A stretch of DNA of 13,361 bases from the NCBI GenBank assembly GCA_946803715.1, contig CAMPET010000073.1, positions 59,827 to 73,187 of the forward strand. The letters run 5' to 3'. Every line of letters starts with the position of its first letter. Position 1 is the stretch's first letter. Position numbers and translations under genes: made by a program. The stretch is from Beroe ovata. Taxonomy: Eukaryota > Ctenophora > Nuda > Beroida > Beroidae. Under the pieces are notes generated by a model, which was not told the origin of the DNA, searched no databases, and saw only the letters and a list, made by a program, of their open reading frames with translations. Below are positions 1 through 6,926 of this stretch, one piece after another.

Positions 1-64
1 CTCACCCTCTCCCTCACACTCCCCCACACTCCCCCACCCTCTCACACTCCCACTCCCTCCTCAG
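1..64 (+). repeat. Pyrimidine-rich CT/CA tract ending in a splice-acceptor-like CAG
   Basis: The first 64 bases are almost purely C, T and A, in imperfect CACTCCC/CCCTCTC steps, and end in CCTCCTCAG. A long pyrimidine run followed by CAG is what a metazoan 3' splice site looks like, and the first ATG lies only two bases further on. It could be the end of an intron, or simply a low-complexity 5' untranslated leader. The window starts here, so the choice cannot be made from this sequence. Confidence 0.5.
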
Positions 65-252
65 CATGGCAAGTTACACCGGCACGGAGGTTCTCGACTC
101 CAGCACCGTCCCTCTCCACTCCCTACCGCCCTCCGAGAACGTTCCCTCGAAGTTGCTGCGCGATCTGAGCAAGTATTTCAAACTATCTCAACACTTAAAC
201 GACTGGGTTGAATATTGGGAAGAGGCTGCTGTCCTTGCTCAGCACAACTTAG
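65..252 (+). CDS. Exon candidate of an unrecognised protein-coding gene (partial)
   Basis: The frame from ATG at 66 is the only one of the three open to 252, and it encodes 62 residues plus one base of the next codon. The exon ends at AG|GTTCGT, the only GT before the frame closes at TAG 286. The peptide has a Ser/Thr/Pro-rich start (residues 2-28), then a hydrophilic helix-like stretch from about residue 29, including LLRDLSKYFKLSQHLNDW and a tryptophan- and glutamate-rich patch near 47-55. No signal peptide or membrane segment is visible. Base composition is more GC-rich than the AT-rich intron after it, as expected for coding DNA. Because a pyrimidine tract and CAG sit just upstream, ATG 66 may be an internal methionine of a longer protein. 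I do not recognise the family. Confidence 0.55.
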
Positions 253-561
253 GTTCGTTCATTAAATTTTTTTTTAAAATGATCTAGAAAATGATTTAGT
301 TAATTAGCACGTGCACTGAACGCTATGTTTTGGTTTTTCGCCAAGAAATGGGTGTGGCCATCCTTTGGAAATCTGACAAGTTGATGATCTGATCATAATT
401 AACTTGAGTTTGTTAAAATAAGTTGATTATTAAGTGGTTCATAAGAGAAAATAAACGGTTTTAGAGCGTGTCATTAGTTGTTGATGACTAATTATAGTAA
501 TTTATAGTTGCTATTGATTAACAATCGTTAATTGGTTATTAATGAGTTATGATTATTACAG
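253..561 (+). other. Probable spliceosomal intron (309 bp, phase 1)
   Basis: The interval starts GTTCGT and ends ATTATTACAG, is strongly AT-rich, and has stop codons in all frames. It sits between two exon-like islands on the same strand. Its length is typical of a short insect intron. It carries one CACGTG motif (about 304) but no other structure. The donor is weak beyond its GT, so the boundary at 252/253 is less certain than the acceptor at 561. Confidence 0.5.
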
Positions 562-736
562 GTTTTTTCCACTATCTTGATGAGCAAGTTGGACCAGTTT
601 CCTCGACAACACATATTTACACAGTTGCTAGCTATGTCGGACAAGGACTCCAAAACCTTGACAAAGACTTCTCCTAGCAATTTCGTTGTAGCAACAGTGA
701 TGTATGGTTGCTATGGTAACGCGTTACTCAAGCAAC
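562..736 (+). CDS. Second exon candidate of the same gene, reading frame conflicted
   Basis: The island runs from an acceptor (ATTATTACAG|) to a consensus donor (CAAC|GTAAGT at 737), giving a 175-bp exon. Two frames look protein-like in different halves. Joined in phase with the first exon, the frame reads GFFHYLDEQVGPVSS and onward until a TAG at 675-677, which would make a 100-residue protein. The other frame is open across the whole exon and ends in a hydrophobic segment, VVATVMYGCYGNALL. The 5' half of the first frame and the 3' half of the second both look real, so a one-base assembly error, a true frameshift (pseudogene) or an alternative splice site are all possible. The strong GTAAGT donor argues that the exon is spliced onward, not terminal. 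No family recognised. Confidence 0.5.
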
Positions 737-1960
737 GTAAGTCGTTATTTCACAGTGAAATAAAGTGACAATATATTCCTGGACAATAAATACCGAACTC
801 TTCGAGTTTTTAGTTGTGGGTGAAAAAACACAAAAACTTTAAAATGTTCAATTTGATCACTTTTCGCGGGGATTAATTATTAATGGTGATTATTGTTTTT
901 GTTTAGATTGATGTAGAATATGAATATATAATTCACTTTTTGAGATAATTATAATTTGAATTTTGTAAGAATTTGATTCCGTTCGATGTCTCAAAATAAA
1001 GATTCTGGTGATTTTTCCGAAATCCGAATTAGGAATGATCATATTCCGAATTAATTGAGGGTTAGGTCCTATAGTTGATATGTATAAATTTTTTTGAATT
1101 TTGTGGAGTGCAATTTAATTTAATTCTTTTTTGTGGATATTGAGGTTTTTGTGTTAAAAAACTTCATGAATATCCTTGCTGGTTCAATTATGGGCATCAC
1201 TTCAAAAACACTTTTCATTAAATTCATTCATCACTCATTGATCAAAAAGTTATTTATCAAGAATTTCTAGGATTGAAACATTATTTTGGAAAGTCCACCC
1301 TTCTTGAACTACACGTCTGTTGGGAAAACCTGCTGATTTAGAATATGATTTTTCAATGGATGATGCGTTTGGATACGAATTCTGGTTCTATCAATATGTG
1401 ATATACTTTGAATTTTACCATTAGACGGGTTTTCATCTTAAATTTAGATATTGTTAATGTTCACTTATATGATAACACAATATAATATGTTTTGAATATT
1501 ATACAAATCAATTATTGTAGTCGCCTAATTTAGGGCTGAAGAATGGGTAATGTTGTTTTGATCAGAATGAGCTAAAACCTATATTGGAAATTCGAGAAGA
1601 AGTTTCCATTTTCTTTCTGTGATTTTCACAAGAATTTGCCCTGGCTTGGTTTTGATATAATGTATATCTGTATAACAAAAAAATGAAAAAATGGGTATAT
1701 ACCAAAAAATGGGCTAAGCGGGTTCTTTTTGACATATTTATCACATTAATTTATTCTGTATTTTAATCAATAGGTTCTTGCAGCATAGGGGAAAGGGGTT
1801 TATAATTAGTGTATGATATTTAACCTCTTTTCCGATTTAATTATCTGGTTATTCCTTAGATTGATTGGCCTAAACCTCACTAAACTATACAGATATCGAA
1901 TATGAAGGAGGTATGTGACATCGAAACGGAAATTCTATATTTTGTCATCGAACCAATGTC
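737..1960. other. AT-rich non-coding stretch, no gene seen
   Basis: After the GTAAGT donor there are about 1.2 kb of AT-rich DNA with stop codons in all frames and no open frame with coding-like composition. The only listed-length frame, 1562-1744 on the minus strand, encodes a low-complexity peptide typical of chance translation of AT-rich DNA. This would fit the next intron of the gene at 65-736, but no convincing downstream exon was found in the window. Confidence 0.5.
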
Positions 1961-2063
1961 ATGGCAAGTCGTTGTCAGTGATGACACACCTGAGGACCGA
2001 TGGTGACAGTTTGGCGACAGCTTATTTTCCCCGTCGTTTACATGTGTCATGATTGACACCCAT

Positions 2064-2092
2064 CTCAGTCGAGCCTGCAGCGCTCGACTGAG
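2064..2092. repeat. Perfect 11-bp stem hairpin (CTCAGTCGAGC)
   Basis: CTCAGTCGAGC (2064-2074) and its exact reverse complement GCTCGACTGAG (2082-2092) are separated by a 7-base loop, CTGCAGC. CCAT before the left arm and ATGG after the right arm can extend the stem past a small bulge. The DNA from about 1968 onward is unusually rich in TGTCA/TGACA steps, so the hairpin may be the end of a degenerate foldback element. No target duplication was identified. Confidence 0.6.
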
Positions 2093-2178
2093 GAATGGCG
2101 ATCTCAATCATTGCGATACAATCAATCTTTAGGATGCAAATACAATGCTTATGATATGTTGTGGCGCCATACTGTCCC

Positions 2179-2262
2179 AATCGGTAATAGCACCCTTGGT
2201 AAGCATGGTTACCATGATTGGTTACGCTTGGTAACCCTTACCATGTTTGGTTGTAACTACGC
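2179..2262. repeat. Patch of interspersed direct and inverted GGTTACC / CTTGGTAA motifs
   Basis: Within about 80 bases the sequence repeats TTGGTAA, GGTTACC, GGTAACC and ACCATG in both orientations, including CATGGTTACCATG, which is palindromic except at its centre. The arrangement can fold several ways. It reads like a decayed array of short palindromes, not coding DNA. It could also act as a cluster of binding sites, but no factor is assigned. Confidence 0.4.
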
Positions 2263-2361
2263 GGTCGAGTTGAGTGTAATAATAAAACATTCGGATGTAA
2301 AATGATTTGTATAAAGAACAACTAAACTCTTGATGATGTCGATATGAATGATGGAAAATAT

Positions 2362-2629
2362 GCACGTGCGTGCTGCGAGTTAACTTCCCGGGACGAATCG
2401 AGCGCACGTGCAGAATTGTGAGAGAATGACGAATTACAATTTTTCTTTTTCGAGAGAGAGAGAGAGAGAGAATTTAAGTTGAAACGAGTTATTTTTGTAT
2501 TGATTTTTAGCTCGGTATATAATTGGTGGATTGCATATGCGTGCGTGTGGAATTTTGAGGTAAGATGTGTTGTGAATCGCATAATTTGTTGGTTAATGCT
2601 GCACGTGCATGCGCGCAGCATGCACGTGC
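2362..2629. repeat. Cluster of four CACGTG (E-box) motifs, two within a 29-bp palindrome
   Basis: CACGTG occurs at about 2364, 2404, 2602 and 2624. The last two lie in an inverted repeat: GCACGTGCATGC (2601-2612), a 5-base spacer, then GCATGCACGTGC (2618-2629). CACGTG is the canonical site for bHLH factors such as MYC, USF or CLOCK/CYCLE. No promoter or transcript start is visible nearby. Given the many palindromic elements in this window, transposon-derived structure is at least as likely as regulation. Confidence 0.4.
2452..2471. repeat. (GA)n microsatellite
   Basis: A pure GA dinucleotide run of about 20 bases. Its minus-strand translation gives an SLSLSL stretch, which inflates an antisense reading frame over 2322-2759 that is not credible as a gene. 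Confidence 0.9.
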
Positions 2630-3290
2630 CTTTTTGTTTCGTGTGCTTGTCACATGACATTTGTTGAATTTGAAACGAAGCATATGATATATCCCTTATC
2701 TCGGTTGCTGTGACAGATATTATATATGCCGGATTTGCTGTCCCTCTTTTGACCCCCACATCCCCTCATTTACACCCCCGCACAATACCCTGCTTGATAG
2801 TGGTGCCCTGTTTATAATAGTCACAGTACCGGATGGGAACGGGTGAGAGTACCCTGTTGTATTTTCGGGTAAGTTTGACTACATGTTGGATTGATCACAG
2901 AGCTGATAAGACAGTCTTATCATGATGTGTGTGTCGCTGTCATGATTATCTTACGATATTTGCACATTAAAGGCGGGTCACAAATTAAGTTTTGAAATTC
3001 ATTTATTTTGAATTTGATGATTATACTTGGTTTTTAAGTTAGGATTTCTGATTCGTAATTGTGGCATTGTGGCAGTTTGCCAGCTGTAAAAATGTTACCT
3101 TCGGACGGAGAATCGATACAATTCTGAGCTGACGCATTTGAACTTCTGAATATTTGTCTCTCTGATACTCACACTCTGTGATTATGAAAACTTTGAAAAC
3201 CTGCATTTGAAAATAAAGAGGCGAGTTTCACTTGCACTTCTATTCAGTTTCTAATTTATAGCTATACTGTCTCTCATATCTGATTTTATC
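2630..3290. other. AT-rich non-coding stretch, nothing recognised
   Basis: No coding-like frame, tandem repeat or strong hairpin was found in these 660 bases. The composition is ordinary AT-rich intron or intergenic DNA, leading into the foldback cluster that begins near 3291. Confidence 0.5.
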
Positions 3291-3300
3291 GCGGGGATAT

Positions 3301-3396
3301 TTGTAGGATTTCACCCTACCCTTGCTGGCGCGATTTTATCCCTGGCAAGGGCGGAATGAAAATTGCGCGCACCAACGGTAGGGTAAAATCCTACAA
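3301..3396. mobile_element. Short foldback element with TTGTAGG ends (uninterrupted copy)
   Basis: The left end TTGTAGGATTTCACCCTACC (3301-3320) is matched in reverse by GGTAGGGTAAAATCCTACAA (3377-3396), and each end is itself nearly palindromic (GTAGG...CCTAC). An inner pair CCCTTGC/GCAAGGG makes a second hairpin. The 96-bp element has no coding capacity. Its 9-bp flanks agree only at the last four bases (ATAT), so a target duplication is not established. A second copy starts at 3650 and is interrupted by another element, which makes this copy a paralogous empty site. Confidence 0.65.
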
Positions 3397-3649
3397 GACA
3401 AATATATCACCAACTCTATATTGGATTTGGTTGACAGCTCTGTTTCTCGCGCGCAGGGAACAGAGGTCACTAGGTGATGTTCCCGCGCTGCGTGACCCAA
3501 ATACTCCGCGCGCGCTGCGCGTACTCCTTTCAACGACTTTTCAGTTCACTGAGTAGAACAGGGGCGCGCAACGTGTGCACACTAGGTGAAGGTCAGATGA
3601 AATCTTGAATCTTACATTGCCTTGTACATTCTAAAATCATTGTTGTACA
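3397..3649. repeat. CGCG-palindrome-rich foldback remnants
   Basis: An imperfect hairpin built on CTGTTTCTCGCGCGC and CAGGGAACAG lies at about 3438-3462, followed by GCGC-rich patches near 3485-3525 and a solo copy of a transposon end (GGTCAGATGAAATCTTGAA, about 3590-3608). The segment AACGACTTTTCAG near 3531 and the GTGACCCAAATAC before it recur near 4340-4400, so this is a dispersed repeat pair. Open frames in both directions here are chance products of GC-rich palindromes. Confidence 0.5.
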
Positions 3650-3863
3650 TTGTAGGATTTCACACTACCCTTGCTGGCGGGATTTTATTTGTCAGATGTT
3701 ACCTGACCTGTTTCTCGCGCGCCTTCATCGAAGGCCGAAACGGCGTTCGATGAAGGCGCGCGCGCCGCGCGCGAGAAACTGAGGTCAGATAAAATCTGAC
3801 AAGGATTTTATCCGGCAAGGGTGAAGGGCGGAATGATGATTGCACGCGGCGCCGCGCCGACGG
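3650..3863. mobile_element. Second copy of the TTGTAGG element, interrupted by a nested insertion
   Basis: Bases 3650-3688 match 3301-3339 with two differences in 39 and no gap. The match resumes after the nested element, at 3803-3863, with the GGCAAGG...GGGCGGAATGA segment and the ACGG that precedes the right end. The insertion falls exactly at GATTTTAT, which is single-copy in the 3301 relative and duplicated here. The right end is degenerate: 3864-3883 looks like another left end instead (TTGTACAATTTTTCCCTACC), implying rearrangement. Confidence 0.6.
3689..3802. mobile_element. Inverted-repeat element, copy 1 (114 bp, 9-bp target duplication)
   Basis: The element starts TTGTCAGATG and ends AATCTGACAA. 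It is flanked by GGATTTTAT on both sides (3680-3688 and 3803-3811), an identical 9-bp duplication. Nearly the whole length folds back: arms run from the TTGTCAG end through CTGTTTCTCGCGCGC and TTCATCGAAGGC to a small central loop. It encodes nothing, so it would be mobilised by a transposase from elsewhere. A 9-bp duplication is typical of Mutator-like (MULE) transposons, and hAT or Merlin elements with 8 to 9 bp are the main alternatives. It inserted into the TTGTAGG element beginning at 3650. Confidence 0.85.
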
Positions 3864-3891
3864 TTGTACAATTTTTCCCTACCGTCGGCGC
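3854..3891. repeat. GC-rich hairpin GCGCCGACGG / CCGTCGGCGC
   Basis: A perfect 10-bp stem (3854-3863 with 3882-3891) encloses an 18-base AT-rich loop. The loop matches the left end of the TTGTAGG element group. The surrounding GGCGCCGCGC repeats make the local structure variable. Confidence 0.6.
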
Positions 3892-3931
3892 CGCGCTTGC
3901 CGGATGTTATTATATCTCATATCTGTCCAAG

Positions 3932-3955
3932 CTGTTTCTTGCGCGCAAGAAACAG
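3932..3955. repeat. Perfect 24-bp palindrome, CTGTTTCTTGCG type
   Basis: CTGTTTCTTGCG is followed directly by its exact reverse complement. The same CTGTTTCT(T/C)GCGCGC core appears inside the three TTGTCAG elements, near 3438 and near 12801, so this is the minimal form of a shared core hairpin. Confidence 0.8.
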
Positions 3956-4004
3956 TGGACTGTTCATGTTGGCTGTCGAAGATATTGATAGCCCTGTTGA
4001 GAAT

Positions 4005-4131
4005 TTGTCAGATTTTATCTGACCTCAGTTTCTCGCGCGCGGCGCGCGCGCCTTCATCGAAGGCCGAAACCTGTTTCGGCCTTCGATGAAGGCGCGCTCG
4101 CGCGAGAAACAGGTCAGGTAACATCTGACAA
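4005..4131. mobile_element. Inverted-repeat element, copy 2 (127 bp, 9-bp target duplication)
   Basis: Starts TTGTCAGATTTTATCTGACC and ends CATCTGACAA. Flanks are GTTGAGAAT (3996-4004) and GTCGAGAAT (4132-4140), agreeing at 8 of 9 bases. Relative to copy 1 it lies in the opposite orientation. Its internal order is CTCAGTTTCTCGCGCGC, TTCATCGAAGGCC, a short centre, then the mirrored arms. Each terminus is a small palindrome of its own (GTCAGAT...ATCTGAC), so the element can form a cruciform with side hairpins. Non-coding. Confidence 0.85.
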
Positions 4132-4140
4132 GTCGAGAAT

Positions 4141-4573
4141 TTCATTGCGCGCGCGCCGCAAATTATTCTCAGCTGAGCTGGGCCTAGCATCGCCGCCATC
4201 GCCAGGCAAGTGGATAGATAACATCCGGCAACGCCGCGCAATTGTCATTGATCGTTGCCAGGGCGACAGTATTCCCGACAGTACTGATATCAGATATGAT
4301 ATAATATCACTATCATCGATCGACAACCCCGCGCGTGATCACCCAAATACGTGTAGTGGTTTTAAGCCATATTTTCACTTTCAGTTTAACGACTTTTCAG
4401 ATCACGATCACCGTTGCAATCGAAACTATAGCTACGTTTGAGTGTGCACTGTGCAAAATCTAAAACTGAAAATTACTTTTTAATCACTTACACTATATTA
4501 CATTTGCATTCGATTTCAAATAAAACTTTAATAATATTGGTTATACTTATAGAAACATCGCCTACACTTGCAG
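4141..4573. other. Foldback remnants and AT-rich spacer, no gene
   Basis: The start (4141-4175) holds a GCGCGCGCGCC run between AATTT and AAATT-type arms. At 4334-4400 there is a degenerate repeat of the GTGACCCAAATAC...AACGACTTTTCAG segment seen near 3490-3545. The reading frame 4145-4441 crosses these repeats and has no protein-like character. The rest is AT-rich with nothing recognised. Confidence 0.5.
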
Positions 4574-4689
4574 TTTTCAGATTTTATCTGACCTCTGTTT
4601 CTTTGTTCTTGCGCGCGCACCTTCATTTCGGCCTTCGATGAACTAGAAGGCGCGCGCGCGAGAAACAGAGGTCAGATAAAATCTGACAA
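4574..4689. mobile_element. Inverted-repeat element, copy 3 (116 bp, 9-bp target duplication)
   Basis: Starts TTTTCAGATTTTATCTGACC (one change in the seven-base end) and ends AATCTGACAA. Flanks are CACTTGCAG (4565-4573) and CAATTGCAG (4690-4698), 8 of 9 identical. The inner arms carry CTCTGTTTCT and GCGCGCGCGAGAAACAGAG, with a partly rearranged left arm (an inserted TTGTTCTT) and the CTTCAT/CGATGAA centre. Non-coding, same family as the copies at 3689 and 4005. Confidence 0.82.
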
Positions 4690-4698
4690 CAATTGCAG

Positions 4699-5105
4699 TA
4701 GAAACATCACTAACAGTAACAGTATCGGCAGTTTGATACAATAACACGTACACATTACTCACTGATACAATTCCATTGTTGATAAACTGATATTTGAGCA
4801 CTAAAAATAGTTCAATCTGAATGAGATACTGTGTACTGATACTGATATTGGCAATGGTAAGACTTCCTGAGTTACAACTACAAATACATATAATAAAATA
4901 ACTCTCCACTGGATTTGGCTAACTAGAATGTTGAATTGCGCCTAGCCGCGCGCAGGAGAGATGAAATCTGGTGAAAATAAACCAACGTTCTACTTCTAGA
5001 ATAACTGAATGTTCTGTTATAGAATTTTAAATGCTGATTCACAACTATGATATTAACATGTTTGCACTATGATACAAGATGCGGAGCTCGGCAAAGGTAC
5101 TGCCA
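4699..5105. other. AT-rich spacer, no gene
   Basis: About 400 bases of AT-rich sequence with many ACTGATA-like steps and one GC-rich island (CTAGCCGCGCGCAGG near 4943) followed by GAGATGAAATCTGG, which resembles a worn end of the foldback group. The antisense frame over 4643-4909 runs into the copy at 4574-4689 and is not credible. Confidence 0.45.
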
Positions 5106-5121
5106 TGTGTGTGTGTGTGTG
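5106..5121. repeat. (TG)n microsatellite
   Basis: A pure TG/GT run of about 16 bases. It lies 8 bases beyond the putative donor of the minus-strand exon at 5135-5199, that is, just inside its presumed intron. Confidence 0.85.
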
Positions 5122-5134
5122 GGGAGCTGGTTAC

Positions 5135-5199
5135 CAATTCTCGTACCCCTCATCTTCAATGGTGGTGCGGAATTTGCTGGCCATGATCAAAATGGCAAT
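5135..5199 (-). CDS. Candidate 65-bp internal exon, minus strand, unrecognised gene
   Basis: Read on the minus strand, TTTATTTTCCTCAG precedes the island and GTAACC follows it, a good acceptor with a pyrimidine tract and an acceptable donor. Between them one frame is fully open and reads IAILIMASKFRTTIEDEGYE plus one more codon, ending two bases into the next. Its start could instead be the ATG at the sixth codon. The peptide looks natural: a short hydrophobic run followed by a charged stretch. No family is recognised, and a 65-bp exon is too short for certainty. It is the most downstream of three minus-strand islands and may share a gene with 7104-7300. Confidence 0.4.
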
Positions 5200-5489
5200 C
5201 TGAGGAAAATAAACGTTGGTAAAACAGTTAGCATTGGCAATTCATAATCAATGTATTACTTTAGAAATGCTAAGAGTGAGACAAGAATTTGATAGCAGAT
5301 ACAAAATTGTTGTTTATAGTACAATCAAACACAGGAGCATTCAATGGAGGCGGTACAGGCGTTGAAAGATGGTAAATTAGGCGAAAAAGTCGACCATTCA
5401 CCAGTACCCCCATTCAATAAAATACTAGGAGTTCAGATAGCATTTAGAACAACAAATTCTAGGACAAAATCTAGGTTACGCCGCATTTG

Positions 5490-5621
5490 TCATGAAGTAT
5501 AGGAAATAGTGACTATGTGCTGAGGATGGCCATGGGGCGCCACTTGGCGCAATGTCGGCCGCTGCTCCTGCCGCCCGCCCAGTGAGTTGAAGTGAGATAT
5601 GCCAGCCGTGAGAACGAACAT
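5490..5621 (-). CDS. Short open frame behind a splice-acceptor-like tract, minus strand
   Basis: On the minus strand a CT/CA-rich tract ends in CACCTCAG and is followed directly by ATG at 5621. The frame encodes 43 residues, starting MFVLTAGISHFNSLGGRQEQ, and stops at TGA 5490-5492. The island is GC-rich inside AT-rich DNA. It may be a terminal exon, an untranslated first exon, or chance. A second frame on the same strand (5476-5685) is also open and repetitive, which weakens the coding case. No family recognised. Confidence 0.28.
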   Translation of the reverse strand: MFVLTAGISHFNSLGGRQEQRPTLRQVAPHGHPQHIVTISYTS

Positions 5622-6520
5622 CTGAGGTGAGGGTGAGTAGTGAGTGTGAGAAGTGAGGTGTAAGTGTTATGGGCGCTGAGGACACGACTGAAAATTTTCA
5701 ACAAGGAAGGATTTTATGTCGGATTGATTTCGGGCAAATGGCGAAAGTTCGGCTCTCAACACACCTATATTTTTTCTTGTAGCTACGGCAGTTCGGGAGC
5801 GTAACGTTCATAAAATTCTTCCTTGATGATTNCCTCGTCTTATCTAATAAGGAACCATGAAATTTTATAATAGGAGATTAAAAATGCTCATCTCGGGAGT
5901 GCTTTCTTGTTGTAGCAAAATAACTTGAAACGATGATTTCTGTATGTTCAGCCATTCTCTGGCTTGGACTTATCAAAATCTCCGCCTGCGGCACTAAGCC
6001 TCTGGCAGTTAGGGGGGCCTGCCCCCAAACCCCCTGAGTCACTGGAATACCGTACACCCCAATTTACTAAATTTCAAATCCACCGCACGCCTCTACTGTT
6101 TTGATCACCTTGCTCTCTCTCTGTTGATAGGGAAGAGAAGAGTTGCACATGTAGTTTGATGCACTTGCAATGTGACTCTCATTCAATCCTCCAATCCATG
6201 AACTATGACATAGGATCCAGTATTAAGTATAGCATCAAATTATGACAGAAATTTTACAGATTTTTTCAAAAGGATAGATATGTTAATTTTATCTAATTTA
6301 TTGCAGTTTTGTTGAAAGAAACTAGTTCTCATCAAATTGAACTCAATGTGAATGATGGTTTCAATCCTGTTATATATCAACAACTTGTTTTGATAAACAG
6401 ATTGTTTGACTAGCAAATATCTAACAAATACTTGAAAAATATGCACCACTTCAAGATGATTAAACATTGTAGACAGTCAATTCTAAGTCAAATTCAATTC
6501 AAAATATTGATATCATCAAT
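5622..6520. other. AT-rich stretch without a gene, with one GC-rich inverted patch
   Basis: The first bases hold GTGAG-rich repeats (5626-5665), the complement of the tract before the minus-strand frame. At about 5984-6045 a GC-rich patch includes GGGGGGCCTGCCCCC, which can form a short hairpin and resembles a worn transposon end. Otherwise nothing was recognised. An N lies at 5832. Confidence 0.4.
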
Positions 6521-6523
6521 AAT

Positions 6524-6589
6524 TTGACTTTCTAATGCTATTTATTTGACTTTCTAATGCTATTTATTTGACTTTCTAATGCTATTTAT
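6524..6589. repeat. Three perfect tandem copies of a 22-bp unit
   Basis: The unit TTGACTTTCTAATGCTATTT plus two bases (AT) occurs three times in a row without a mismatch (6524-6545, 6546-6567, 6568-6589). The absence of divergence points to recent expansion. No coding frame crosses it in a meaningful way. Confidence 0.95.
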
Positions 6590-6782
6590 CGTAATTTCTT
6601 AAAAGTAAGGTAAACGCTCAAAATCATGCGCGGCGTTCCCTGTCACAACCCATGATCATTGATCCTTTCAAATGACTATGATTTTTGTATATTTGTATAG
6701 AAAAGCCAACGCTTTTCAAAGCCGCGCGCAAATCCTAACAAAAAGGTGATACTCGCATTTATGACTTACGTGCGCGGCGCGG

Positions 6783-6926
6783 CTTAAGGGACCTTCTCGT
6801 ACACGTCCATGTTCGAGAAAGACCCTTAAGAAAAATATATGTTTTTCTAAAAAACTTAAGGGACCTTCTCGTACACGTCCATGTTCGAGAAAGACCCTTA
6901 AGAAAAATATATGTTTTTCTGAAAAC
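6783..6926. repeat. Two tandem 72-bp units, each with a 48-nt hairpin
   Basis: The unit starts CTTAAGGGACCTTCTCG and is repeated at 6855 with period 72. Within each unit CTTAAGGGACCTTCTCG pairs with CGAGAAAGACCCTTAAG (15 of 17 positions) around a 14-base loop, giving hairpins at 6783-6830 and 6855-6902. The rest of the unit is an AAAAATATATGTTTTTCT linker. A partial third copy of the 5' arm lies at 7083-7104, where it overlaps the edge of the minus-strand exon candidate. The 117-residue antisense frame here is a translation of this repeat. Confidence 0.9.

Noticed and set aside
2322-2759. 145-residue minus-strand open frame
   Set aside because: It crosses the GA microsatellite (giving SLSLSL) and the CACGTG palindromes, has a Ser/Thr/Lys/His-rich composition without any motif, and has no splice or start context.
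3336-4326. Several 60-98-residue frames on both strands through the foldback cluster
   Set aside because: They are mirror-image translations of GC-rich palindromes with few stops, they overlap each other on both strands, and they cross transposon boundaries.
3301-4698. CRISPR array or bacterial attachment sites
   Set aside because: The repeats are full inverted-repeat elements with 9-bp duplications, irregular spacing and opposite orientations. There are no uniform spacers, and the setting is eukaryotic.
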